Shown here: piece after piece, positions 30,068 through 38,519 of the stretch | Layout: every line of letters begins with the position of its first letter | Position numbering within the stretch: the stretch's first letter is position 1 | Assembly: GCA_945873125.1 (NCBI GenBank) | Contig: CAMCBV010000004.1 | Coordinates: 1 to 64,000 of the forward strand | DNA: 64,000 bases | Direction of reading: 5' to 3' | Source: Prosthecobacter debontii | GTDB taxonomy: Bacteria > Verrucomicrobiota > Verrucomicrobiia > Verrucomicrobiales > Akkermansiaceae | The notes under the pieces: generated by a model | The model's input: the letters and a program-made list of their open reading frames with translations, nothing else | Databases searched by the model: none | What the model was told of the DNA's origin: nothing | Position numbers and translations under genes: made by a program

Positions 30068-30733
30068 ATGACTCAATCAACTAGTGAGACGGAGACACGG
30101 CACAAAGCCCCTCGGATCACCCTGACCCAAGCGACCCACTTTCTCCTAGCATCGAATGCAGGCAGACAACGTGCGGTTTCAGATTGCTCTAAAATCATCG
30201 ATTTTAATACTTACTGGTCTCCTATGCGAAACGCAATCGCGAGCGTTCATCAAACGAAGATTCCGAACTTGCAGGAACTCATTGATGAAACGCTGAAACA
30301 ACGGGGACGCAAGTTCGAGAACTATACCATTGCAGCTAGATCCTACTCCCTGACGACGGATTCATTGGGCTTGAATGGTGAAAAGGTTAAGCGTCTTCAG
30401 AGCAATGGTTTCAAGCCAGTATTGATAATTGGCGGACTCTCAATCAGCGTAAATCCAGAGGTGGTGCTAGCGGGAGACAAAATCTATATCCAAAAATTAT
30501 ATTTTGGAAAAGATATCCCGATGACTGAGGTCGTTGCCCAGCAAATAATGGCTCTGATCAACTGGTCGATCATCCCCGAGAACGAGTCCATGAGTTTTCT
30601 CAATGACGTATGGCGAGGAAAAGTTTTCCAACAATCAGCCGATCAAAACGCGTCATTGGAACGACTCACACTCAATTGCAAAAGCTTCGTATCCATTTCC
30701 GACGCATTGAAGAGGCAATCTGGAGCAGCATAG
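30068..30733 (+). CDS. Hypothetical protein, 221 aa
   Basis: A 221-residue protein not recognised as any known family. The N-terminal 30 residues are polar (MTQSTSETETRHKAPRITL), followed by what looks like an alpha/beta domain with FNTYWSPMRNAIASVHQTKIPNLQELIDETL and LGLNGEKVKRLQSNGFKPVLIIGGLSISVNPEVVL. No signal peptide or membrane helix is present. It stands between the nrd genes and the restriction-modification cluster in an AT-richer stretch, which suggests it belongs to an accessory island. No catalytic motif could be identified, so no function is proposed. Confidence 0.6.
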   Translation: MTQSTSETETRHKAPRITLTQATHFLLASNAGRQRAVSDCSKIIDFNTYWSPMRNAIASVHQTKIPNLQELIDETLKQRGRKFENYTIAARSYSLTTDSLGLNGEKVKRLQSNGFKPVLIIGGLSISVNPEVVLAGDKIYIQKLYFGKDIPMTEVVAQQIMALINWSIIPENESMSFLNDVWRGKVFQQSADQNASLERLTLNCKSFVSISDALKRQSGAA

Positions 30734-30809
30734 AATACCACCTTCGGCACAGTCTGATCTTCCTCTTCTACAATAATTTCCATGAAACCATTCTTCATAG
30801 ATAAACATA

Positions 30810-31153
30810 ATGGTTGAGAGGAAGATTATTCGCGGTGTAGTGAGAAAGGTCGCGGCAATCTTTAATCCGATTCTGACTGCCGAGGCCGCGCTGTATGGGG
30901 CATTAGTAATCTTACATAAAAAATACCCAAATGGGGTTCCGGGACCGGAAACTCTTCGAAAAGAATATATGAATTTCTGATCAATATTTCCTTATTTAGT
31001 CGTGGATCTGATGTTAATGTGGATTTTCACAAGTCGATGGAATCTTTGGATAAAATGTTTGGTAGTAGATCGGGATATAAGGCTTCTGTTGGCGAGGGTT
31101 TATTGGATCAGAGGAGGGGGGATATAGCTAAAATGATCAATGATTTCAAATAA
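30810..31153 (+). pseudogene. Probable frameshifted small gene, unknown function
   Basis: A 56-codon frame (30810-30980) begins MVERKIIRGVVRKVAAIFNP and ends EYMNF-stop. The frame shifted by -1 continues immediately with FLINISLFSRGSDVNVD to MINDFK-stop at 31151-31153, without a start codon of its own. Joining them near 30972 would give one protein of about 113 residues. This fits a single-base frameshift in a small gene, but the piece could also be chance open frame in AT-rich DNA. Family unknown. The remaining 31154-31310 holds no visible gene and should contain the promoter of the methyltransferase cluster. Confidence 0.35.
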
Positions 31154-31310
31154 TTTTATAACATAATACGTGTTTCATTCGAATGATCTATAATAGTACT
31201 CGGAACGTAATAATAAAACTAGTCAGCGCTCCATCGCAACATTCTGCCTCCCAAAATCCCCTCCAGCCTCCGAGCTTGACACCTCACCCGAAAACTGTTC
31301 AAAAGAACCC

Positions 31311-32444
31311 ATGAAGCAACTTGAATCCATCGAACTCTTCTCCGGTGCGGGCGGCTTGGCGCTGGGGCTCCACGCGGCGGGCTTTCATCACCGGGCGCTC
31401 TACGAGTGGAACGCCTCCGCCGTCGAGACGCTCCGCTACAACCAGAAGATGGGGCACGAATCGCTGATAGATTGCGAGATTTCCCGGGCGGATGTCCGGG
31501 ATGTGGATTTCCGGAAATATCGTGGGGTCGATCTCGTGGCGGGCGGCCCGCCTTGCCAGCCGTTTTCCATGGGAGGCAAGGCGGCGGGAATGAACGACGT
31601 GCGGGACATGTTCCCGCAGGCGATCCGCGCGGTGGCCGAGGTTCAGCCTCGCGCCTTCATTTTCGAGAACGTCCGCGGCTTGCTTCGTCCCGCGTTTTCC
31701 AACTACGTGGAATACATCCGCCTGCAGATGGAGTTCCCCGAGTTCCCGGTCTCGGAGAACGTGAGCTGGGATCAGAACCTCGCCCGCCTCCAGCGGCACA
31801 AGGAACGGATCGGCAAGGCGGTGGATGGCCTCCGCTACCGCGTCCACGTCCACCAGGCGAACGCGGCGGATTACGGAGTGCCGCAGCACCGGCACCGGGT
31901 CTTCTTCATCGGCTTCCGCGCCGACCACCCGACGGAATGGTCATTCCCGAAACCCACCCACGCGGATCTCAACTCCGCCGCCATCCGCAAACCCGGCCAG
32001 GAATTTCTCCCATGGCTCACCCTCCAGGAAGCGATCCGCGATCTCCCGGAGCCAAGCGCCCGCCCTTCCCGGAAATGGCACAACCACATCCTCCAGTCCG
32101 GAGCGAAATCCTACCCCGGCCACACCGGCAGCCCTTTGGATCGCCCCGCGAAAGCCCTGAAAGCCGGTGCCCACGGAGTTCCCGGAGGCGAGAACATGAT
32201 CCTCTTCCCCGACGGCACCGTGCGTTACCTCACCGTCAGGGAAAGCGCCAGGGTGCAGACCTTCCCCGACAACTACGTCTTCCTCGGAAGCTGGACGGAA
32301 GCCATGCGCCAGCTCGGCAACGCCGTCCCCATGAAACTCGCCGAGATCGTGGGGCGCTCCGTCGCGCTGGCTTTGACAGGACAGACGAAGATCAAGAGTT
32401 CCCAAGCTACCAACACTCCCGCCCCAATCCACCGACATGCCTGA
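31311..32444 (+). CDS. DNA (cytosine-5) methyltransferase, Eco29kI-type partner
   Basis: 377 residues. The m5C motifs are in order: motif I SIELFSGAGGLALGLHAAGF, motif IV VAGGPPCQPFSMGG with nucleophile Cys82, motif VI FIFENVRGL, motif VIII PQHRHRVFFIG, motif X RQLGNAVPMKLAE. The variable target-recognition region lies at about 220-310. The length is close to that of M.Eco29kI, and the next gene encodes an Eco29kI-like nuclease, so this should protect its site; CCGCGG is the Eco29kI site, but specificity here is only inferred. Start overlaps no gene; its 3' end overlaps the nuclease start by 8 bp. GC content is markedly higher than in the DNA on either side. Confidence 0.9.
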   Translation: MKQLESIELFSGAGGLALGLHAAGFHHRALYEWNASAVETLRYNQKMGHESLIDCEISRADVRDVDFRKYRGVDLVAGGPPCQPFSMGGKAAGMNDVRDMFPQAIRAVAEVQPRAFIFENVRGLLRPAFSNYVEYIRLQMEFPEFPVSENVSWDQNLARLQRHKERIGKAVDGLRYRVHVHQANAADYGVPQHRHRVFFIGFRADHPTEWSFPKPTHADLNSAAIRKPGQEFLPWLTLQEAIRDLPEPSARPSRKWHNHILQSGAKSYPGHTGSPLDRPAKALKAGAHGVPGGENMILFPDGTVRYLTVRESARVQTFPDNYVFLGSWTEAMRQLGNAVPMKLAEIVGRSVALALTGQTKIKSSQATNTPAPIHRHA

Positions 32445-33267
32445 CAAACGAAAAACCGCCTTCGATCGCAAGCTCCGGGAACTGGCTGAGGCGGCCAAGG
32501 AGGTAAAGAGAATTGTGGATGAGGAATTACCGGATTTCACGGAAAGGCAGCTTATCACGCGTGACGGCACTCTCGCAGAGATCTCACAAATGGTGCACGA
32601 AGCGCGTTACGCGATCGATCCCGCCAAACATGACATCATCGCGATCTCACTCGGGCGGCCTGATGCTTTGTCCCGGTTTTTCGCCTTCAGCTTCATCGAG
32701 CGCACACCGGTCGGCTTCGAAACCTTGGCTGCTTCGAAATTCTACGGTTCCGGTGTATATGCCCTATACTACGCCGGAAGTGAGATCGAACCCTATCTGC
32801 CAATCACAGGCACGGAGACGCCGATTTACGTAGGCAAGGCGGTTCCCGACGATCCGAGCGCAGAGACAGCGTTCCACCAAGGCCCCGCCATTTGGAAGCG
32901 GCTCAAGGAACACCGCCGGAGCATCGTTTCCGGAGGGTTGAATCCCGCAGATTTCCGATGCCGCCACGTCGTCATCCAAAGCGGCATGGAGAGCGCGGTG
33001 GAAGACTTCATGATCCGCCTCTTCAAGCCGATCTGGAACAAGGAGATCAAAGTCTGTTTCGGAATCGGGAAGCACGGCGACGCCGCTTCCACGCGCGGAA
33101 ACAAGCGTTCACCGTGGGACACCATGCACCCCGGCAGAAAATGGGCGGACGCGACCGCCGAGGATCAGGCCTCCCGTGAGGTCATCATCCAAAGGATCGT
33201 ATCCCATTTCGCAGAGAACCCACCCATCGCCGACAAAGAGGCCATGCACAAACTGCTCGCACTATGA
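32437..33267 (+). CDS. Eco29kI-family restriction endonuclease (GIY-YIG fold)
   Basis: 276 residues, somewhat longer than Eco29kI (about 214). The GIY-YIG core reads GVYALYYAG (Tyr108) and PIYVGKAV (Tyr131), followed by RLKEHRRSI, then the Glu-containing helix ESAVEDFMIRLFKPIWNK and the family's end KVCFGIGKHGDAASTRGN. These features identify the Eco29kI type, one of the few restriction enzymes with this nuclease fold. It cuts unmethylated foreign DNA at a palindromic site, probably as a dimer. The N-terminal 90 residues are helical and may contact DNA. It overlaps both neighbours (8 bp upstream, 4 bp downstream), implying coupled translation. Confidence 0.85.
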   Translation: MPDKRKTAFDRKLRELAEAAKEVKRIVDEELPDFTERQLITRDGTLAEISQMVHEARYAIDPAKHDIIAISLGRPDALSRFFAFSFIERTPVGFETLAASKFYGSGVYALYYAGSEIEPYLPITGTETPIYVGKAVPDDPSAETAFHQGPAIWKRLKEHRRSIVSGGLNPADFRCRHVVIQSGMESAVEDFMIRLFKPIWNKEIKVCFGIGKHGDAASTRGNKRSPWDTMHPGRKWADATAEDQASREVIIQRIVSHFAENPPIADKEAMHKLLAL

Positions 33268-34256
33268 AACCGATTCCTGATTCGCCATCCACACTCACCT
33301 GCATCGAGATCTGCTCGGGAGCCGGAGGACAGGCGCTTGGATTGGAGAGGGCGGGATTTGAGGGGCTGGCGCATGTGGAGTATGACAGGCATGCCTGTGA
33401 AACCCTGCGCCTGAACCGTCCGGACTGGAATGTGGTGGAAGGGGATGTGCGTGATTTCTCGGCGAAGGGGTTCAAGGGCGTGGATCTGCTGGCCGGCGGC
33501 GTTCCCTGCCCGCCGTTCTCGAAAGCGGGCAAGCAGCTCGGCTCCAACGACGAGCGCGACCTTTTCCCCGAAGCCCTCCGCCTGGTGGATGAGTGCCGCC
33601 CCAAAGCCGTGATGCTGGAGAACGTCCGGGGCTTCCTGGACGCCGTGTTCACCGATTACCGGATGAGCCTCAAGAAGGATCTCAAGGCGATGGGCTACGA
33701 GGCCAGTTGGCACCTTCTCAACGCCTCCGACTTCGGCGTCCCGCAGCTCCGCCCCCGGGTGGTCGTCGTCGCCATCCGCAAGGATCTGGTCTCCAACTTC
33801 TACCCGCCCATGCCGCTGACCGATGGCGTCCCCACCAAGACCGTCGGCGAAACCCTCGTCGATCTCATGGCCGCGAACGGCTGGGAAGGAGCCTTCCAGT
33901 GGGCGGCCAACGCCAACGAAATCGCGCCTACTTTGGTAGGCGGCTCCAAAAAGCACGGCGGAGCCGATCTCGGTCCGACCCGCGCCCGCAAGGCCTGGAC
34001 ATCGCTGGGAGTCGAAGGAAAGTCGCTAGGCAACGAAGCTCCACCAAAAGGATTCAAAGGTGTTCCAAGACTCACACTCCGCATGACTGCCAGAATCCAA
34101 GGTTTTCCCGATGACTGGCAATTCGCCGGAGGAAAGACAGCTTCCTACCGCCAGATCGGTAATGCGTTTCCACCGCCAGTCGCCTACGCAGTTGCGATGA
34201 GAATTAAACAAGCAATCCAAGGATCATCATCCTCCGCACGAACCAAAATTTCTTAA
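33264..34256 (+). CDS. Second DNA (cytosine-5) methyltransferase
   Basis: 330 residues. Motif I CIEICSGAGGQALGLERAGF, motif IV LAGGVPCPPFSKAG with Cys82, motif VI VMLENVRGF, motif VIII PQLRPRVVVVAIRK, and motif X RQIGNAFPPPVAYAVA are intact. It differs clearly from the first methyltransferase (GVPCPPFS instead of GGPPCQPFS) and probably has a different target. Its ATG overlaps the nuclease stop codon (ATGA). Up to about 34010 the DNA is GC-rich; beyond that point, through the last 80 codons and the following HNH gene, it is much more AT-rich, suggesting a recombination joint inside the gene. Confidence 0.88.
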   Translation: MKPIPDSPSTLTCIEICSGAGGQALGLERAGFEGLAHVEYDRHACETLRLNRPDWNVVEGDVRDFSAKGFKGVDLLAGGVPCPPFSKAGKQLGSNDERDLFPEALRLVDECRPKAVMLENVRGFLDAVFTDYRMSLKKDLKAMGYEASWHLLNASDFGVPQLRPRVVVVAIRKDLVSNFYPPMPLTDGVPTKTVGETLVDLMAANGWEGAFQWAANANEIAPTLVGGSKKHGGADLGPTRARKAWTSLGVEGKSLGNEAPPKGFKGVPRLTLRMTARIQGFPDDWQFAGGKTASYRQIGNAFPPPVAYAVAMRIKQAIQGSSSSARTKIS

Positions 34257-34257
34257 T

Positions 34258-34830
34258 ATGTCTGAACCCCAGAAAAAGATCGGGATGCGCGCCAAACTTC
34301 GCGCTCATTTCCTTGAAAACGTGGGTAAGGTGATGTCTTCAGATGAATTGAGAGAAGTTGCGGGCAAGAGCGAATGGGCAAGACGAGTTCGTGAGCTTCG
34401 CAACGAAGAAGGTTATCTAATTCTCACTCACAATGATCGAGACGATCTAAAGCCCGGCGAATATCTGCTGGAAAATCCAAAACCACAGCCAGCGTTTGAA
34501 CGCAGTATATCTAAGGAACTAAGAGCACTCGTATTAGATCGTAATGGCTTCACATGCCAAATGTGTGGTGCAGTTGCTGGTGAACCTCATCCTTACGATG
34601 CAACACGTAAAACTCGACTTCATCTAGGTCACATCCTCGATAAATCACAGGGAGGAAAAGATGAAGCTTCTAACCTCCGCGCTTTATGCTCGGTGTGTAA
34701 TGAAGGCGCATCGAACCTTACTTTAGACAGGCCGACAATTTCCAAGCTGCTCATTCAAATTCGTCGTGCGAAACGCGAAGATCAATTGGAGGCGTTGTCT
34801 TGGTTGAAGCAGAAGTATCCGTTATTTTAA
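34258..34830 (+). CDS. HNH endonuclease, restriction-type
   Basis: 190 residues. Residues about 1-75 look like a winged-helix DNA-binding domain (LRAHFLENVGKVMSSDELREVAGKSEWARRVRELR), then an HNH nuclease with zinc knuckles: CQMCGA, the catalytic region LHLGHILDKSQGGKDEASNLRALC and CSVCNEGASN. Proteins of this layout are often found beside m5C methyltransferases as restriction enzymes. It begins one base after the second methyltransferase stop codon, so the two may be a separate restriction-modification pair fused to the Eco29kI-like one. The DNA is AT-richer than the three genes before it. Confidence 0.75.
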   Translation: MSEPQKKIGMRAKLRAHFLENVGKVMSSDELREVAGKSEWARRVRELRNEEGYLILTHNDRDDLKPGEYLLENPKPQPAFERSISKELRALVLDRNGFTCQMCGAVAGEPHPYDATRKTRLHLGHILDKSQGGKDEASNLRALCSVCNEGASNLTLDRPTISKLLIQIRRAKREDQLEALSWLKQKYPLF

Positions 34831-34862
34831 TATTTCCAATATAATCAAGCCTCTTGTGCTCT

Positions 34863-34899
34863 AGACCGGTCGGAGACACGGCTCTCCTGATTGAGGTCT
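34863..34899. repeat. Imperfect hairpin after HNH gene, REP-like
   Basis: AGACC at 34863-34867 pairs with GGTCT at 34895-34899, with an inner GGAGA-CACGGC-TCTCC stem. It could end transcription of the restriction cluster or be a solitary REP. No T run follows. The rest of 34831-35062 shows no gene. Confidence 0.3.
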
Positions 34900-35062
34900 C
34901 GAACATGCTTTATCTTATTTTCTGCGGTTAGAGAGTAGAGTTCTCTGGGGGTATTCCTAAGATCGTTAAAATAGGGTTATGAGACTTTTCAATCCGATTC
35001 CTTACCTAAAAAATCGCCAGATGGTTGACAGATGGCCGGTGGCGTGAATGCTTCCCCAACTT

Positions 35063-36283
35063 ATGAAAGTCCGGACTCTTACACCCCTAATGACTGCTGC
35101 CGTGATGATGGCGGTTTCCGTTCCTGCGCGTTCCGAGGAGACTCCGGGCGTTAAAGCTCCTGCAGTCGCCGCGCCGGCCGCTGCCAAACCAGAAAACAAA
35201 ATGCCTGAAACACCTGCTGATGTAGCTGCCGCTCCCGCCGATGCCGTCAAGACCCAAACCGGTTTGGCCTCGAAAGTCCTCAAACCCGGAACCGGCGATA
35301 AAAAGCCAACCGCCGCTGATACGGTGACTGTCCATTATTCAGGATGGACCACGGACGGTAAAATGTTCGACAGCTCTGTAAAGCGCGGTGAACCGACGAG
35401 CTTTCCGTTAGGACAAGTGATCGCTGGTTGGACGGAAGGTTTGCAGCTGATGGTGGTCGGAGAGAAGCGCCGTTTTTGGATTCCTGAAGGTCTCGCCTAC
35501 GGTCCGGTTGTTGAAGGAAGTGGTCGCCCCGGCGGCATGCTTTGCTTTGATGTGGAACTCATTGCTATCAAGGAAATTTCCAAACCACCGGCAGATACCA
35601 AGAAGACAGCTGGAGGCGTTGCTTACAAAATATCCAAAGAAGGTGCAGGTGAAAAGCCAGCAGCGAAACAGGTCATTACCTTTCAATTCGTGGCCAAGAC
35701 CATGGATGGTGAAATCGTACAGGACAGTCACGGCGAGCCAGCTCCTCCATCCGTGCCGCTCGACAAGCTTCCAAAGGAACTCGCCGAGCTTTTCATGGAC
35801 ATGAAAGCTGGTGAGCAGCGTCAGTGCTGGCTGCCTGAGTCCCGCGCTCCGGGAGGCTTTATCGCAGCTGATCTCGAGTTGATCTCTTTCAAAGATGCGC
35901 TTCCAGCTCCAGAGGTTCCCAAAGATGTTGCGGCGGCTCCAGCTGATGCGGCGAAAACCGCCAGCGGGATAGCTCACAAAGTGCTCACGGCCGGTAATGG
36001 CAAGACTCATCCGAAGGCGACGGATACCGTCAAGGTTCACTACTCAGGATGGACGACTGACGGCAACATGTTCGATAGTTCCGTGACCCGCGGTGAACCC
36101 GCTCAATTCATGCTTAACGGTGTGATCAAAGGTTGGACCGAAGGGGTGCAGCTCATGGTCGTTGGAGAGAAGCGCCGCTTTTGGATTCCAGCCGAGCTTG
36201 CTTACGGTCCGGCTGTCCCAGGTAGTGATCGTCCTGGCGGCATGCTGGTCTTCGATATCGAGCTTCTTGATATCGGTAAGTGA
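35063..36283 (+). CDS. Exported protein with three tandem FKBP-type prolyl isomerase domains
   Basis: About 406 residues from MKVRTLTPLM (ATG 35048 is also open). A signal peptide (MTAAVMMAVSVPARS) is followed by an Ala/Pro-rich linker. FKBP domain 1 (about 72-170) and domain 3 (about 300-405) are nearly the same: VHYSGWTTDGKMFDSSV, GWTEGLQLMVVGEKRRFWIP and LAYGP. Domain 2 (about 185-280) keeps only the outline (FVAKTMDGEIVQDS, MKAGEQRQCWLPES) and lacks the active-site aromatic pocket. The linkers also repeat (DVAAAPADA). It likely folds periplasmic proteins; internal duplication and decay of the middle copy are visible directly. Confidence 0.85.
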   Translation: MKVRTLTPLMTAAVMMAVSVPARSEETPGVKAPAVAAPAAAKPENKMPETPADVAAAPADAVKTQTGLASKVLKPGTGDKKPTAADTVTVHYSGWTTDGKMFDSSVKRGEPTSFPLGQVIAGWTEGLQLMVVGEKRRFWIPEGLAYGPVVEGSGRPGGMLCFDVELIAIKEISKPPADTKKTAGGVAYKISKEGAGEKPAAKQVITFQFVAKTMDGEIVQDSHGEPAPPSVPLDKLPKELAELFMDMKAGEQRQCWLPESRAPGGFIAADLELISFKDALPAPEVPKDVAAAPADAAKTASGIAHKVLTAGNGKTHPKATDTVKVHYSGWTTDGNMFDSSVTRGEPAQFMLNGVIKGWTEGVQLMVVGEKRRFWIPAELAYGPAVPGSDRPGGMLVFDIELLDIGK

Positions 36284-36389
36284 GGTTCTTCATTTAAAAA
36301 TCAAATAACAACAATCGTAAATCAAAGCAAATCATCTAACGACATCTGTCAAATAGTTGATTGTTGATTGGCGATTGTTGTGTTTTGAT

Positions 36390-36683
36390 ATGGAAGAATT
36401 TTCAAACATGTCTCTGTCAAAAAAAGGTTACAAAACTCTCAATCATCGTGACGTCCAATACCGTTGGATGATGAAGAACCGCAGCGGCGTTAATGAGGTA
36501 TCCGTCTATACCAATGCCGCAATTGGGGGGCGTGAACTCATCGCCGAGCTACCGCGTATCGTTACCTTGAGCCTAGTTACGGAAGCCATCGATTTTGGTA
36601 ATGCCAATCACTGGAATCCCAACGAAGAAGGCACGTCATTGCGCTGCAAGCATACAAGAAAAGGCTTCGTCTTGGTGGATTGA
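36390..36683 (+). CDS. Small conserved-looking hypothetical protein, 97 aa
   Basis: 97 residues from MEEFSNMSLSKKGYKTLNHRDVQYRW; a start at 36357 would add 11 residues. The body (YRWMMKNRSGVNEVSVYTNAAIGGRELIAELPR) reads like a compact beta-rich protein with aromatic and charged residues in a natural mix. No membrane helix, signal or known motif. It stands alone between the FKBP and DUF4139 genes. Function unknown. Confidence 0.5.
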   Translation: MEEFSNMSLSKKGYKTLNHRDVQYRWMMKNRSGVNEVSVYTNAAIGGRELIAELPRIVTLSLVTEAIDFGNANHWNPNEEGTSLRCKHTRKGFVLVD

Positions 36684-36859
36684 TTGGACGGATTTCAGAG
36701 CTATGAATCCGACAGTGTAGGTTACTGATGAATCAAAAATCCCGTATTTGCTTAGAATAAGCCCGTTGATTTGTTCTGCTATAGGATAGGGATTTCCCTC
36801 ATTTTCTTTCATTGTTTTGACTGTGATCTCGTTATCTTATAAGAATAACGACAAATCCT

Positions 36860-38314
36860 ATGATCCATCCATCCTGCCGATATTATGCAATGCTTGCGAC
36901 CGCAGTGCTTTCGCCTTCCGCCGCATTTGCTGCCTCGCCCTCGCTCACGATTTACAATCAGAACTTCGCTGTAGTCCGCGATACGGTCTCACTGGATCTG
37001 AAGTCGGGTGTCAATGAAGTCAGCTTCTCCGGTATGACCGCCATGGCCGAAACCGATTCGGTGATCTTGCGCGATCCTGATAGCAAAGTGAAATTCCAGA
37101 TTCTTGAACAGTCTTATCGCAACGACCCGGTTTCCTCAGGTTTGATGCTTCGGCTCAACGAAGGAAAGACCATCGACTTCTTCGTTCGTGAACCTAACAA
37201 ACCCGACCATAAGGTATCAGGAAAAATCATTCGCAGTGGTTACGGCTCGGGTGGACGTGGCGCCGGCCAACCCATCATCGAAGTGGATGGAAGCCTCCGT
37301 TTTTCCCTGCCTGGCGAACCGGTCTTTCCCTCGCTTGATGATGACACCATCCTTAACCCGACTCTCACCTGGATGATCCATACTCCTGAAGCTGTGAAAT
37401 TCGACAGCGAACTCGCTTACGTCACCGGCGGCTTGAGTTGGAAATCGGATTACAACATCGTCGCAGCTGAAAAGGGCGACAGCATTGATATGGTCGGTTG
37501 GGTGACTTTTAATAATATGAGTGGCAACTTATTCAAAGACGCCAAAGTCAAACTGATGGCGGGCGACGTGAATAAAGTGCAGCCGCAAGCACCACGCGAC
37601 TTCGCCCGGAATGAGAGGAAGGCGATGATGTTAGGTGCTGAGATGGCTGATGTCGTTACGGAAAAAGCGTTCGATGAATTCCATCTCTACACCATCGGCC
37701 GTCCGGTCACACTACGTGACCAAGAAACCAAACAGGTTGAATTTATTCGCGGTTCCAATGTCAAAGCACCAAAAATCTTTGTTTATGATGGTGCGACTAT
37801 GAACTACGGACATTGGAATTATTACCGCGGTGAAGGTGAATACGGCGTGCAAACCAATAAGAAAGTTTGGGTATTGCGTGAGTTCAAGAACAGTAAGGAG
37901 AATAACCTCGGTATGGCACTGCCGAAAGGTCGTTTGCGCTTCTACTCGCGCGATGATGATGGCTCGCTTCAATTCACAGGTGAAAACAACATCGACCACA
38001 CTGCGAAAGACGAAACCATCCGCGTTTATCTCGGCAACTCATTTGACCTCGTCGGTGAGCGCCGCCGCACCGGTTATAAAGCCGATAGTTCTAATAAATG
38101 GCTGGACGAAACGTTCGAAATCAAACTCCGCAACCACAAGAAGGAAGCCGTTGAGATCCGCGTGGTTGAGCATCTTTCGCGTTTTGATAACTGGGAGATC
38201 AAGGAAAAGTCCAACGACTTCCGCAGTCTCGACAGCCACACGATCGAATTTCCTGTCACTCTCAAGCCTGATGAGGAGAAAATTGTGACCTACAAGGTTC
38301 ATTATACCTGGTAG
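36860..38314 (+). CDS. Exported DUF4139-domain protein
   Basis: 484 residues with a signal peptide (YYAMLATAVLSPSAAFA). The mature protein begins SLTIYNQNFAVVRDTVSLDLKSGVN, and ends VTLKPDEEKIVTYKVHYTW, the beginning and ending typical of bacterial DUF4139 proteins, which consist of beta-sandwich repeats. Function of the family is not established. A second ATG at 36890 is possible. It has its own promoter space (176 bp) and no obvious operon partner. Confidence 0.75.
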   Translation: MIHPSCRYYAMLATAVLSPSAAFAASPSLTIYNQNFAVVRDTVSLDLKSGVNEVSFSGMTAMAETDSVILRDPDSKVKFQILEQSYRNDPVSSGLMLRLNEGKTIDFFVREPNKPDHKVSGKIIRSGYGSGGRGAGQPIIEVDGSLRFSLPGEPVFPSLDDDTILNPTLTWMIHTPEAVKFDSELAYVTGGLSWKSDYNIVAAEKGDSIDMVGWVTFNNMSGNLFKDAKVKLMAGDVNKVQPQAPRDFARNERKAMMLGAEMADVVTEKAFDEFHLYTIGRPVTLRDQETKQVEFIRGSNVKAPKIFVYDGATMNYGHWNYYRGEGEYGVQTNKKVWVLREFKNSKENNLGMALPKGRLRFYSRDDDGSLQFTGENNIDHTAKDETIRVYLGNSFDLVGERRRTGYKADSSNKWLDETFEIKLRNHKKEAVEIRVVEHLSRFDNWEIKEKSNDFRSLDSHTIEFPVTLKPDEEKIVTYKVHYTW

Positions 38315-38393
38315 ACCGTTGGATCGATTTTTTAGAGAGATTACTTAGAGGGCTGGTTTTGTGCGTTTCAATTCGCGTGTCATCTTTCCAAGT

Positions 38394-38468
38394 ATGCCCA
38401 TGCATCAAATACTGGAGGACGAGAACATCCTCCTCATCGAGCCGATGGAATCATTTTCGCGAATATGA
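38394..38468 (+). pseudogene. Possible remnant of a small gene (24 codons)
   Basis: An ATG opens MPMHQILEDENILLIEPMES and stops four codons later. The piece ILEDENILLIEP resembles the beginning of SpoIIAA-like/STAS-type proteins, but nothing continues in any frame. It lies in the 205-bp gap between two convergent genes. Either a decayed gene start or chance. Confidence 0.2.
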
Positions 38469-38519
38469 CTTTGACGCGTAACTCGGGACATATGACCCCT
38501 TAGGTGAGGCTTCCATTGC

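Noticed and set aside
31673..31678. CCGCGG sites in the window as evidence of the Eco29kI-like specificity
   Set aside because: The site occurs at several places including inside the methyltransferase gene; presence or absence in 64 kb does not prove recognition.
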